DNA of 64,000 bases from Verticillium longisporum (Eukaryota; Ascomycota; Sordariomycetes; Glomerellales; Plectosphaerellaceae), in assembly GCA_019188255.1 (NCBI GenBank), contig JAETXT010000004.1, positions 4,774,001 through 4,838,000 on the forward strand, read 5' to 3'. How positions within the stretch are numbered: position 1 is the stretch's first letter; each line of letters starts with the position of its first letter. Of the stretch, positions 12,812 through 22,891 are shown in pieces. The notes under the pieces were generated by a model, which saw only the letters and a program-made list of their open reading frames with translations, had not been told where the DNA came from and did no database searches. Position numbers and translations under genes: made by a program.

Positions 12812-13860
12812 GTGGCGAGCGTGCCGGTCTGAGATGGTTGTTTCCCGGTGGACAGGTCGTCAACACCATGGGACGACGCGTGGGATGGGGGACGGGTTCG
12901 TCACGACGCGTCTGCGAGGCACGCTTTTGACTGGCGAGGAGGCTCGGGGTGGAAAGGTGGGCTGCTGCAGCATGACGGGGTACACTACACTACACCCCGG
13001 GGGAGGCTGGATGTCTCCCATCGGGAGAGGGACACAGACACAGACTTGACAGCCGAGACTGGGGGATCTCGGCATGGACTGCTCGGTGGATTTGGAGGAC
13101 GATGGCAGCGCTGTCTTCTTTCTGGCTGAAGCTGATACTTTTTTTTCTTTGTTGATCGGCGCGGGATTTAGACACGGGGCCAGGCGTTGTGTTTGTGCCA
13201 TGTCTGGGAGGGTGAAAGCGAGTAGAAGCTTTCTGGTTTTTTTTTCTTTTTTTTCTCTCTCTGCTTGTTGCAGGCCTCTTTTTTGCCTGTTTACGCGGTC
13301 CGCCCGCCGAAGCAGGAGTTAATACGCGAATTATCATGATGTGTCTGTCTGCTGTATGATACCACTAAGAATTTGCTTTAGTAGTCATCATGGCGAAGAG
13401 GGCTGGTCTGTAGAGTGATTGTAGACGTCTTCTTCGGGATAGCTTTGAGGACCCCGTCCAAGCTCCGCCAGGCAAGCTCCAGCTGCAGCCATCGCTCGTC
13501 ATGCGCCAACCCATTCTGCACCATGCTGTGCTGCAGCAAAGCCACGTCGACCGAGGAGCTCGTCCCAACCACCTCCACGACGCTGACCCCCGACACGCGA
13601 ACAAGAACAGACGTGTCCCAGCTCTGCAGTAGGGGGCGAGTCTAGCGCATGAGTCACCTGCCACCGTGGCCCTGGTGCCAGCATGAAGCCTCCCCCCCGG
13701 ATTTTCAAAAAAAAAAAAAAAAAAAAAAGCGGGATGGCAGCCTGTCTGTACAAAACCCTTGTCCCCCATGTTCCCCCGACCGATCATCATGACGGCGGCG
13801 TCCGAGCGTTCGCGAAACAGAACAAACAGGTCGTGGACGTGGGAAACACGCTCCCAATGA
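12812..13860. other. 3' flank and intergenic sequence with homopolymer tracts
   Basis: No gene is supported. The stretch holds T-rich and CT-rich tracts (13140-13260) and an A20 or longer run at about 13708-13728 after a C-rich stretch. Frames that cross these tracts give only low-complexity Phe or Lys runs. Confidence 0.5.
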
Positions 13861-13872
13861 GAAGAGGCGAGA

Positions 13873-13987
13873 GCCAATCGCTGGCGGCGCGTGCCGATTG
13901 GTCCGGCGCCCTCCCACGGCGCGTCAAGATTGGGCCGCGGTCGGTGACCAATGGTGAGGGCGATCCGGGGTATGACGGGCGGCCAAT
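13873..13987. promoter_or_regulatory. Cluster of five CCAAT/ATTGG boxes
   Basis: CCAAT occurs at 13873-13877, 13948-13952 and 13983-13987, and its complement ATTGG at 13897-13901 and 13929-13933. That is five pentamers in 115 bp of GC-rich sequence. In fungi CCAAT is the site of the Hap2/3/5 (CBC) complex. The nearest downstream gene starts at 16058, so the cluster would have to act over about 2 kb, or serve an unseen transcript or a long leader. Confidence 0.4.
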
Positions 13988-16057
13988 GAGCGCGTGGGAG
14001 CCGGGTGGCGCGTAGAATGGGGGATATTGAGGCTGTGCAGCGTTGTACGCGGCGGCAGGTTACTTGTAGGTAGCCTTGGTCAGGTAAGGTCCCTTGGGTA
14101 GCGTTGTAGGGGGCCCTGCTTAGGTCATGCTTCATTTCATGTCTTGGAGATGGCAGCGGGACAGTGGGACAAAGCCGGCGGCAAGCCAAACCGCTGCCGT
14201 TGCGCCGGTTCATGCTGGAGACGCGGCAGCTAGCCGGGCGGGCATCCTAACAGCGGCCCCCTCTCCCCCCCAGGCGGCAAGCGGCTCCTTGGGCCTTGCT
14301 TTTTCACTCTCTCTGACTCTCTCGCTGGTCTGGTAACACCTACGCACCAGCCCAGGCGACCGCGGAGGGGGGCACAGCCGGCGGGCCTGAAGCTGGCGTG
14401 AGGGCGGCTTCGTCTGGTGTAAGCGCCGTCCTCGACGACAGGTTTTTTAGGCGCCGGCGGTTACGGAGGGCGGGAAGGATGGGCGAGGAGCCGAACGGTT
14501 TGGGGGCATCTGGGGGGGTGAGTGGTCGAGGTTCATTTCGGCAGCCGCTCGCTTTCTGAAATTGCCCTCTGTGTGTAAGGGCACCTGCTCTGCCTCAGCA
14601 GGCGTCTGTCTGCTGGACGGGTGTATACGAGATGACCGAAATAGAAGGCATACTGGTGGTGAGGCGACTAGTTAGCTGCCTGGCCAAGCAGGTGTAGGTG
14701 GGTGTGGTTCAGGTCAAGGCCCACTGTAAAACAGTAGAGAGACAGAGAAACAGAGCAACAAAGGAGAAGGTTTTCGAGGGCACAGCGTGATACTGGAAAT
14801 CGGCATCGCAACGCCCAAGGACGCGTGTTGCCTGTTTGGGGTTTGGTGATGGCTTCGCGATCGTCGCGACTGTTGACTGAACGCCCAGGGCAACAGCGCG
14901 CGCGACCAGACAACACCAGCACCGCGTCTGCCACCGGCTCTCTTCTACTGGCCTTCTCTGTGCCACGCTAGAGCTGTACGAAGCTGGAGCCCGCGGTGTC
15001 GTGGTGTCAAGGTGTCATGGCATGTCTTGGTGTCTAAAAATGAGTCAGAGACGCCTGCAGGATACCTGCATCGAGGGCTGGCCAGTGAGAGGGGAGAAGC
15101 GGGTGGTACAGGGGAAGGAACCCCGGATCGAGGGTACAAGACTACAACAGTGTCTTCAACTCCAAGGCTGCACTGTCCTTGGGCGTGCCTTCCTGCTGCA
15201 CAGCACAGTCCGCCATGTCCACCCCCATCGTCAACCTCCACGTCCATTCTCGTCCATTCTCCCACATCCCACTATCAAACCCATCAACCGCTCCGCCATC
15301 CCATCCCTCAACCGCCCTGCAAGCCTCTCGCCCTGTCTCCGTCATCCTCTCCCGATCGAAAAGAACCCGTCGTGTTTCAGATGCACACCCCGGCTCCAAG
15401 CTCTGTCGCGTCTCATGGCCGAGACCCAGACGCAGGCCCAGCCTGAGCCCGATGCGGTCATTGTCTTCAGTCGAACAGCCCTTTCTCTGCCGACATGGCA
15501 CCAAAAGGCAAAAGACATGGAACCTGCGGCAACCCTGTCCACCGTGGGAACGAACCGTGGACCCCAGAGCAGAGGCCCGCCGCCGACCCTTTCGCGCCGC
15601 ATCACCATCCATTGGGCTCCAGTCGTCCTGCCATCATAAAGGACCTCGCAGTCCCCTCCCTTCTCTTCCTCACGACCACTCGTCTCATCAGCACTCCTCG
15701 ACCTTCCAGCATTGCCCCTCGTCTTCCCTCTCTTTCCCAATCGCTTTCCTTCCTTTTCCTTGTGTATCCAAAAAAGACATAGATCTCAACGGTCGTCCTG
15801 GACGCGGCCGGCCTCTGCTTCACGGCACTCACCCTGTCCGCCCCTCACTCTCAACAGCCTCTCAAACTCGGAAGTGCTCGACACGACACAGGAGCTGGTC
15901 TCCCCTCTTCGCAGCCTTCCCAACCACTAATATTGTACTCTGTCTGTGACAGAGCCCCCTGGATCCCCCGTCACTCGCAACCATGTCCACGTACGAGCTC
16001 CTCATACACGTCTCAAGGGGGGGCCTCTCACTAACACGAAGCAGTCTGGCAGCCGAC
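13988..16057. other. Long pyrimidine-rich region upstream of the 16058 gene
   Basis: About 2 kb without a convincing gene. From about 15200 to 15950 it is strongly C/T-rich, as in long 5' leaders of ascomycete genes. It contains several short upstream ATG frames, none with coding character. A possible small intron, GTACGAG...CTAAC...CAG (15991-16044), would join an ATG at 15983 in frame to the downstream coding sequence. Confidence 0.4.
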
Positions 16058-17716
16058 ATGGCCTTCGATTTCGCCTATCCCTCGTGCGAGATCCCCGCCA
16101 ACTTCTCCTTCGACCCTTCTCTCCTCGATATCCCCTTCAATGCTGGCCATGGTCGCTCCAGCTCCCGCGGCTCCGTCTACTCCATGGCCTCCAACGCCGA
16201 CTCCATCGCCGACACGGCCAGCACCCGCATGAGCACCCCCAGCCGTGCCTCGCCGCCGGTCCACCACCGCGGACCCATCCTGCTGCCCAAGATCCGCTCC
16301 CAGGATCAGGCCCTCGATCAGTCGCCCGCCAAGCGCCTGAAGACGACCTCACCACCGGCTCGTGCCATCCCCAAGCGTGCTTCTGCCTCCGCCACCTTCC
16401 GCCCTTCCCATGCTCGCAGCTTCTCCAACCCCGAGACCATCTCGTGGGGCATGCCCTTCTACCCTCAGGCTGACGACATGAATACTTCGCTGCTCTGCTC
16501 GCCCGTTGCCTTTGCCGAAGATGACGAGTTTGACTTTTCTTCCCGCCGTGCTTCCACCTGCAACCTTGATGACACGGCCATTGAAAAGTTCGGCTTCCCG
16601 ACGTATCGCCAGATGCCATCATACATCCAGGCGCCGACTCCTGCACCTGTTCAACAGCAGCAGCACCTGCAGCAGCAGCCAGTGGATGCGTTCAACTTTT
16701 CTTCCTACGCGCCTCGGGCCCCCTCCCCTCTGAGTGTGTCGTCAACACCCGACCCTGTGGCCACGACGACTCTTCACGAGTACCTCACCGCTTCCAACCC
16801 GGCGCCCTCCCTGGTCCGCACCGTTTCCTTCCCCATGCGCGACCCCCAAGCCAAGAACTTCTGGTGGGACGTTCGTCAAGTCCGCCCTTGGTCGTCCTTC
16901 AACTTGGAGACCATCCTTTCTCTGCCTGGCGCGGCAACACTCCTTCATTGCCCCGTTCCCGCGCCCCTGCTGCCCATGCCGGCTGCTTCTGCCCGCCACC
17001 CTGAGACGGAGTCGGCGCTTCACGCTATCTACGCAGCTCACTACCTTCCCCGCCTCAACGCGGCGCTCGCCCTGTCGTCGACGACGCCTCTGAGCCTCTC
17101 CCTGGCCCCCAAGACATCAGCGACCAGCGCCAACGCGGAGCCTCTTTTCCTCGCGACTTGCTCCACAGACGCCACCTCCGCCGCCGCCATCTTTGGCGGT
17201 AACCCCACCGCCCGCGCCGTCGGTCTCGTCCGGGCTTTCGACCGCTTCAACACGGGTATGCGCTCTGCCAGTCCCGTCGCCCGCGTCGAGTACCTCCGCG
17301 GCCTCGCCGCCATCCACCACGCCATGCGCGCCCACGGCACCCGCTACGGCTTCATCATGACCGAGATTGAGCTCGTTATCGTGCGCAACGGCAACGAGCG
17401 CACGCCCCACTTTGGCTTCCTCGAGGTCTGCGCCGTGCCCCTCGCCGGCGGTGATGGCGAGAGTGAGCTGACGGCCTGCCTCGCGCTCTGGGGCCTTTGC
17501 GTCATGGCTGGTGATGCTGCTGGTGCCTGGAAGGCTGAAATTGGGGCTCCGGCCGAGGGCACGAGACGCAAGGCGCTTGCGAGGGACTCGTGGATGCCGA
17601 CGCCGCAGCTGGCAGAGAAGAGAGAGGCCAAGAGGGCGAGGGGATGGGTCTGGCCCGAGGATGCTGTGGGCAGGAAGGAACTGGGCAAGAGGGGAGTTCG
17701 CTACGGAGGTGTTTAG
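16058..17716 (+). CDS. Conserved fungal protein of unknown function
   Basis: A single open frame of 552 codons from ATG 16058 (ACATGGCC context). The N-terminal half is low complexity and probably disordered: Ser/Pro-rich, a basic AKRLK patch, and Gln-rich (VQQQQHLQQQ). The C-terminal half, from about residue 270 (NFWWDVRQVRPWSSFNLETI), looks folded. It contains RYGFIMTEIELVIVRNG, FGFLEVCAV, LTACLALWGLCVMAG, and ends with AKRARGWVWPEDAVGRKE. I recall this C-terminal arrangement from many ascomycete proteins that have no assigned function, some loosely labelled sialidase, and I do not support that label. The IELVIVRNG...FLEV spacing could suit a PD-(D/E)XK-like fold, but this is only a guess. 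An ATG at 15983 would also be in frame, with or without a small intron. Confidence 0.75.
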   Translation: MAFDFAYPSCEIPANFSFDPSLLDIPFNAGHGRSSSRGSVYSMASNADSIADTASTRMSTPSRASPPVHHRGPILLPKIRSQDQALDQSPAKRLKTTSPPARAIPKRASASATFRPSHARSFSNPETISWGMPFYPQADDMNTSLLCSPVAFAEDDEFDFSSRRASTCNLDDTAIEKFGFPTYRQMPSYIQAPTPAPVQQQQHLQQQPVDAFNFSSYAPRAPSPLSVSSTPDPVATTTLHEYLTASNPAPSLVRTVSFPMRDPQAKNFWWDVRQVRPWSSFNLETILSLPGAATLLHCPVPAPLLPMPAASARHPETESALHAIYAAHYLPRLNAALALSSTTPLSLSLAPKTSATSANAEPLFLATCSTDATSAAAIFGGNPTARAVGLVRAFDRFNTGMRSASPVARVEYLRGLAAIHHAMRAHGTRYGFIMTEIELVIVRNGNERTPHFGFLEVCAVPLAGGDGESELTACLALWGLCVMAGDAAGAWKAEIGAPAEGTRRKALARDSWMPTPQLAEKREAKRARGWVWPEDAVGRKELGKRGVRYGGV

Positions 17717-19199
17717 GCCAAAAGGTGACGGGAAAGCATAATTGGCGCGGCTGGATCCGTGCTCGCTGCTGGATGCGTTTTGTAATGAGAAACGTGGGAT
17801 GACTGATGATCATGGTTTTGATGATCAGTGAAATGTTGTTTCTTGGATAGTTTTTTGTCGTAATCACAAGCGTTCATTTCATCAAGCTTCGAGTATGAAT
17901 GTTGTATCATATGGACGGTAGTATCTCATATTTCTACCCCGAATCTTGTCGGCCGGTGTTACATGATGCTCGGCGATGTCATTCTACTTGTAGGGCACTT
18001 CATATTATCAAAGCGAGTTGATGAATAGAATGAAGAGGTCTTTCGCATGTCGGTTCCGCAGTCAATTGCTGGGTATAGATTAGAAGACCACCTGTAGCCC
18101 GATGTATATGCCTCGGTGGTCGCGTACCCCTGGAAAAGCCCCCTGAGCCTTCTGTTCCGCAGCGCTCCCAGATGTCTCTTACACAGATTGAGCATGAGTA
18201 GCCTTGCGGAGCGGGAAGTAGGCTGGTTTTGTGGCCAGTCAATCGTTCAGTTCGCCTCTGCGCTTTTCAGCGTCTCGTCTGTCTCGTCTGTGTAGAGCAA
18301 GGCTTTCAGCTAGAGCTGGTTTCGTGACTTTGCAATGCGAAGACCTGAAATGAACTCATGTTGGGGCATTGCCGTCGAAAAGGAACTTTGGCCACGTTCG
18401 ACTCCATTCTGTGGCATGATTGCTGCAGCACATCCCTGAAGCGGGATCGGCGGCCGCTGGTCGGTTACGCCCAGCCGCATCATGGACCGCATTTTCGAAT
18501 CTTACAGCCTCGTTCACGGATAAATGAGAGCTGTCGAAAGTCGTTCCACCAACCTTGAAAGCCACTCAGCCAGATATGAGCAGCAAGGATGCCTAAATCC
18601 TTCAGCTCCGCAGATCGGGTCAGCAAATAATTGCTTACCCAGTCGAATGCGGCCGTTGACAAGGTGATCATAACCGGAACATTCATACGCGGACAGGCGA
18701 TGAGTGTGAGACCGGCGAATCGTGATTCAGCCGCTTGGCTGACGGCATGTTGTGATCGTTGCGGCTGTCTACCCCCTATGCCCCCGGTAACTCTTCCGTT
18801 CGCGGCCAGGCCGAAGCGGACGGTGCTGAACTCTGTCTCCACGAGGGGCACGAGATGCATCGCTTGGCCTATGGGAAGATGCAACTTCGTTGTGATCCTG
18901 CCGGCCAGTCGCGCCTTATGTTGCCTTCCCCCGCATGTCAGCCGGCCACTTACTGGTTCTCACGGCTGTGGTTAAGATGTTCTTTGTCTTTGGTTGGCCA
19001 ATTGAGCGCCGGCTCACATACTCTCTGGAGCAAGGAACCCCCGAACCAACTCGCGTATTGTCACGTACCAAGCCTTTGAGAACGGATTGTGTAGAGAACT
19101 ATACGAGAAGAGGCTCTTGCTGTAGCTGTTCCTTAGCAGAACTGTACGTACCGTAACGGACTGATTCGAGCACCCTCTGTATCGCCACTTCTTATTTGT
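17717..19199. other. Intergenic sequence, possibly including LINE 5' UTR
   Basis: Composition is near normal and I recognise no gene. Frames of up to 134 codons on either strand lack recognisable motifs. The part just before 19309 is probably the 5' UTR of the Tad-type element, but its 5' boundary cannot be fixed because no target duplication is visible. Confidence 0.4.
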
Positions 19200-20682
19200 T
19201 TCGTTGAAGTACGGCATCAAACCGATCGAAGGTGGGTTGGTCTTGACGCGGGACGGCGCGACACGCGAACTGGTGGATCCCACTCCACGTGGCGCCCCAC
19301 CTGCAGCCATGGCGACCGAAAACGACACGATCAACGTCGCGTCTGACGAGGAAGGGAGGAATGGTGTTGAGCAGCGACGACTTCGACCGCGCAAACCGAG
19401 CAGCAAAGCCATCGAAAATCAGACAATCGACGATACAACCGACGATGCGGAAATCACGACTAGGAAGCCCAACAGGCGCAATGCCAGAGCGGCGTTGGGA
19501 GGACGACCGTCCGTGGAGAAAGAGCGACAGGTAGACGACGACACGTCGCGACTCGCAAAACAGGAACCGATGAAGCAGCAAACGAAGCTCCTCAAAGCAG
19601 TCTTAGTTAAGCTCCAGTCACTGGCGGAACTGATTGAAGATCTTCAAGACGAAAACCGAGAACTTAAGAGGGACCTTCTTACGACTAAAGACAAACTACA
19701 CATGGTCACGGAACAAATGACAGAACAAGCCCAGAGCATACGCGGAAGCGCCGAAGCGATTGCAACGATGGTTACAGGGCAGCAGAGGTCCGAGCCATCC
19801 TACGCAGACATTGCCCGAATGCCACCGACCAGCCGACTCGACAACGCGGGCCCGGGCCCCACGGCACCACCGGGTCCAACAGACGTGGTCTTCTGCACGA
19901 TCGACACGTCAAGGATCGAGGACGAACAAGACGAACAACTGACACCGGGCGCTGTTCGTACCCTCACGGAAGGCGAGGTCAGGGTGGACCAGAGCCAATC
20001 CGATTGGCGTTGCCTGGCTGTGACCAAAGACCCGAAGAAGCCTCGAATCAGAATTGCCTGCAGAAACGAGGAGGAGCACACCATGGTGAAACGGCTCGTG
20101 GGAGCCAAGCTGCCGCGGGGAGCCCGGATGCTGAGAGACGAACTCTACCCCGTCAAAGTCGACTACGTGTCCCGCACGGTGGTCGTGGATGAGGCGAATG
20201 CCATTCGTAGTGGAGCCGCCGAGGAGATTGGCAAAGAAAATGACGTTCAAGTTGCGAAGGTAGGCTGGCTTAGCAACAGGGATGTTCCGAAGGCGTACGG
20301 CTCAATGGTTATCTACCTCACGAAGAAGGCGGACGCGGAAAGGCTACTCGCGGAGGGTTACGCTTATGCGGGAGGACAATCCGGGAGGACCAAGGTCTTC
20401 GAATCTCGTCCTCGCCTCGACCAGTGCTACAACTGTCAGCAGGTTGGCCGCGGCCACAAAGCTCACCAGTGCGACCTGCCCCAGATGTGCGGGCAATGCG
20501 CCAAGGAGGGTCACCACCACAGTGTTTGCACTGAGACTACCCTCAAGTGTGTTCCCTGCGGAGGTCCTCATGCGTCGTTCAGCAGAAACTGCAAGAAGCT
20601 CTACCCTTCTTTGAATGAGTAGCACGCTCCGGATAATCCAACTCAATGTGCGAAAACGCGGCGAGGTTCACGAGAGCCTCAT
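19200..20682 (+). mobile_element. Tad1-type LINE fragment (ORF1 plus the start of ORF2)
   Basis: This non-LTR retrotransposon has an intact ORF1 and the first 22 or so codons of ORF2, which begins with the APE-endonuclease signature STLRIIQLNVRKRGEVHESL. The element stops abruptly near 20682, where mannosidase sequence begins. LINEs are normally truncated at the 5' end, so loss of nearly all of ORF2 and of the 3' UTR here points to a deletion or recombination rather than incomplete insertion. It shows no RIP signature. The 5' limit is approximate. Confidence 0.75.
19309..20622 (+). CDS. LINE ORF1 protein (gag-like, three CCHC zinc knuckles)
   Basis: 437 codons from ATG 19309. The frame is open further upstream but without an ATG. 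There is a predicted coiled coil at about 90-150 (KLQSLAELIEDLQDENRELKR) and a central RRM-like stretch (VDYVSRTVVVDEAN, YGSMVIYLTKKADAERLL). At the C-terminus are three knuckles: CYNCQQVGRGHKAHQC, CGQCAKEGHHHSVC and CVPCGGPHASFSRNC. This is the standard ORF1 of Tad/I-clade LINEs, which binds the element RNA. The stop overlaps the ORF2 start in ATGAGTAG (20615-20622), suggesting translational reinitiation or coupling. No stops or frameshifts are present, unlike the other retroelements in the window. Confidence 0.85.
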   Translation: MATENDTINVASDEEGRNGVEQRRLRPRKPSSKAIENQTIDDTTDDAEITTRKPNRRNARAALGGRPSVEKERQVDDDTSRLAKQEPMKQQTKLLKAVLVKLQSLAELIEDLQDENRELKRDLLTTKDKLHMVTEQMTEQAQSIRGSAEAIATMVTGQQRSEPSYADIARMPPTSRLDNAGPGPTAPPGPTDVVFCTIDTSRIEDEQDEQLTPGAVRTLTEGEVRVDQSQSDWRCLAVTKDPKKPRIRIACRNEEEHTMVKRLVGAKLPRGARMLRDELYPVKVDYVSRTVVVDEANAIRSGAAEEIGKENDVQVAKVGWLSNRDVPKAYGSMVIYLTKKADAERLLAEGYAYAGGQSGRTKVFESRPRLDQCYNCQQVGRGHKAHQCDLPQMCGQCAKEGHHHSVCTETTLKCVPCGGPHASFSRNCKKLYPSLNE

Positions 20683-22329
20683 AGTCCCGCCACCCCTCGA
20701 CCCGCCGGCGCCGCCGCTGCAGACGCGCCGCTCGGCCAACATGCCGCGCATCCAGCACGTCTTCACCGACGACGACGAGGAGACGCACGCCGCCGCCATC
20801 CTCCGTGAGACCCGCCGGCGCAAGGTCCGCGACGTCTTCGCGCGCGACTGGCAGAGCTACCGCGCCCACGCCTGGCTCCAGGACGACCTCAACCCCGTGT
20901 CGGGCACGGGCAAGGACCAGTTCTCCGGGTGGGCGGCGACGCTCGTCGACGCGCTCGACACGCTCTGGATCATGGGCCTGCGGGCCGAGTTTGACGAGGC
21001 CGTCGACGCCGTGGGCCGCATCGACTTTGGCGCCTCGACCCACGGCCGCGTCAACATGTTCGAGACGACGATCCGCTACCTCGGCGGCCTGCTCGCGGCC
21101 CACGACCTCTCGGGCCGCCCCGTGCTGCTGGCCAAGGTCGTCGAGCTCGGCGACCTGCTGCTCGCCGGCTTCAACACGCCCGACGGCCTGCCCGTGGACT
21201 TCATCGCCTTTGAGCGCGCCAAGACGGGCGAGGGCCTCGCCATCGAGCAGTGGGTCGTCGCCGCGTCGCCCGGCACCCTCAGTCTCGAGATGACGCGCCT
21301 GTCCCAGGTCACGGGCGACCGGCGCTACCACGAGGCCGTCACGCGCGTCATGCGCCTGTTCGACGCCCAGCAGATGAAGACGAGGCTGCCGGGCCTCTGG
21401 CCCATGTGGGTGTCCATGGCGCAAAAGGACGTCAGCGCGCGGGACGAGTTCACGCTCGGCGGCAACGGCGACTCGCTGTTCGAGTACCTGCCCAAGATGC
21501 ACGCGCTGCTCGGCGCCGACGAGGACATGTACGCCGGCATGACGAGGCGGTTCATGAAGACGGCCGAGGACGCGCTCTTCTTCCGCCCCATGGTGCCGGA
21601 CCAGGCCGACATTCTCGTCTCGGCCGCCGCGCGCGTCAGTCCCGAGGGCGCCGTGACGAGGGGCACCGAGAGCGAGCATCTCGCCTGCTTCATCGGCGGC
21701 ACGTTCGCCCTCGCCGGACGCCTGCTGCAGATGCCGGCGGCCGTGGAGACGGGGGGGCGGCTCGCGCGCGGGTGCGCCTATGCCTACGGGGCGTTCGCGT
21801 CGGGCATGATGCCGGAGCGCTTCGACATGGTGCCGTGCCCGACGAAGGCCGCGTGCGCGTGGGACGAGGCGCTGTGGGCGGACAAGGCGCGGCGCGGCGC
21901 GGGCCCGACGGCGTGGAAGGGTGAGCTGCCGCGCGGGTTCACGACGGCCAAGGACCCGCGGTACATCCTCCGACCCGAGGCCATCGAGAGCGTCTTCGCA
22001 GCTATCGCATCACCGGCGATGCGGCGCTGCAGGACACGGCGTGGGCCATGTTTGAGGCCGTCGCCAACGGGACGGCGGCCGCGTTCGGCCACGGGTCTGT
22101 CAAGGACGTCACGGTGCCGCAGGGCGAGCTTGTGCGGGAGGATTACATGGAGGTGAGCCCCTGGACCGTTATGCCGAACGTGTGAACATGTGAGCTGACG
22201 ATTCGACAGAGCTTTTGGCTGGCTGAGACGCTCAAGTACTTCTACCTCGTCTTCTCGCCGCCCAATGTTATCAGCTTGGACGAGTTTGTTCTCAACACCG
22301 AGGCCCACCCTTTGCGGATGCCGAGCTGA
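20683..22329 (+). pseudogene. GH47 class I alpha-1,2-mannosidase, N-terminus replaced by LINE and frameshifted
   Basis: Family signs include FSGWAATLVDALDTLWIMGL, SLEMTRLSQVTGD, GGNGDSLFEYLPK, SEHLACFIGG, a YILRPEAIESVF block and the Ca-binding C-terminal LNTEAHP. Such enzymes trim mannose from N-glycans in the ER or Golgi. The usual membrane-anchor N-terminus is missing. The proline-rich stem follows LINE ORF2 directly and in frame (open from 20615), with an internal ATG at 20741. At 21998-21999 the frame shifts: SVF is followed, one base out of phase, by SYRITGDAALQDTAWAMF. A 57-bp intron (22153-22209, GTGAGC...GACAG) separates the last exon, which ends at TGA 22329. Codon use is extremely GC-rich. 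It is either a pseudogene or a gene with one assembly error plus an altered 5' end. Confidence 0.8.
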
Positions 22330-22891
22330 AGGCTTGGCTCGATTTGACTCGGTCCTGACCAAACACACTACATCATGAACGACGGCCTGTGCTGCTGTAT
22401 TTGACAGCCGGGGTGGATTCGGCGCCGTAAATCGAAGCTACGGCAGCGGAGACGAATACGAGACCGTCTCTCGGCCCGCTGTCCGCGCCGCCGATCCAGC
22501 GATACGCTGTGCGGATCGACTTGGGCAGTCTTGGAGCTTGGATCGAGTCTCGGTCACAAGTGGAGAAGCTTTGTCCACGGTGGAGATCTCGCATCTGCAT
22601 GGGAGGAATAGAACCTTGGTTGTCCTGGAAAGGACACAAATACGTTCTTCGGCAACAGAACGTTGCCATCCCAAAGACAAATGCCTGGTGCCGAGTACCA
22701 CATTGTACTACCGACTTGTCATTCTTCTGACATAAATGATCAATTACAAGGCTTAGTTCCGCAAATGTTACCAGTTGCCACACAAGCATTGCACAGCAGC
22801 GCTGGATTTCCGTCACAGGATGTAAACTCGTTCTCGCTCGAAGGCTTTTTATTTTCTAGTATCTCTTGTGACTGACTTACCCTAGCCGTTC
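22330..22891. other. Convergent intergenic region
   Basis: This holds the 3' flanks of the mannosidase (plus) and the AA9 gene (minus). No gene or repeat is seen. Confidence 0.5.

Noticed and set aside
15001..15949. Several overlapping frames of 95-256 codons
   Set aside because: They arise from the pyrimidine-rich leader region and give only Ser/Pro/His-rich low-complexity protein, with no shared start or motif.
18480..18884. 134-codon minus-strand frame before the LINE
   Set aside because: No recognisable domain, and it may be LINE 5' UTR or intergenic DNA. Not supported as a gene.
20579..21679. 366-codon open frame on the minus strand
   Set aside because: It is a shadow of the very GC-rich mannosidase gene. 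The composition is Arg/Ala/Gly/His-rich and there is no recognisable motif.
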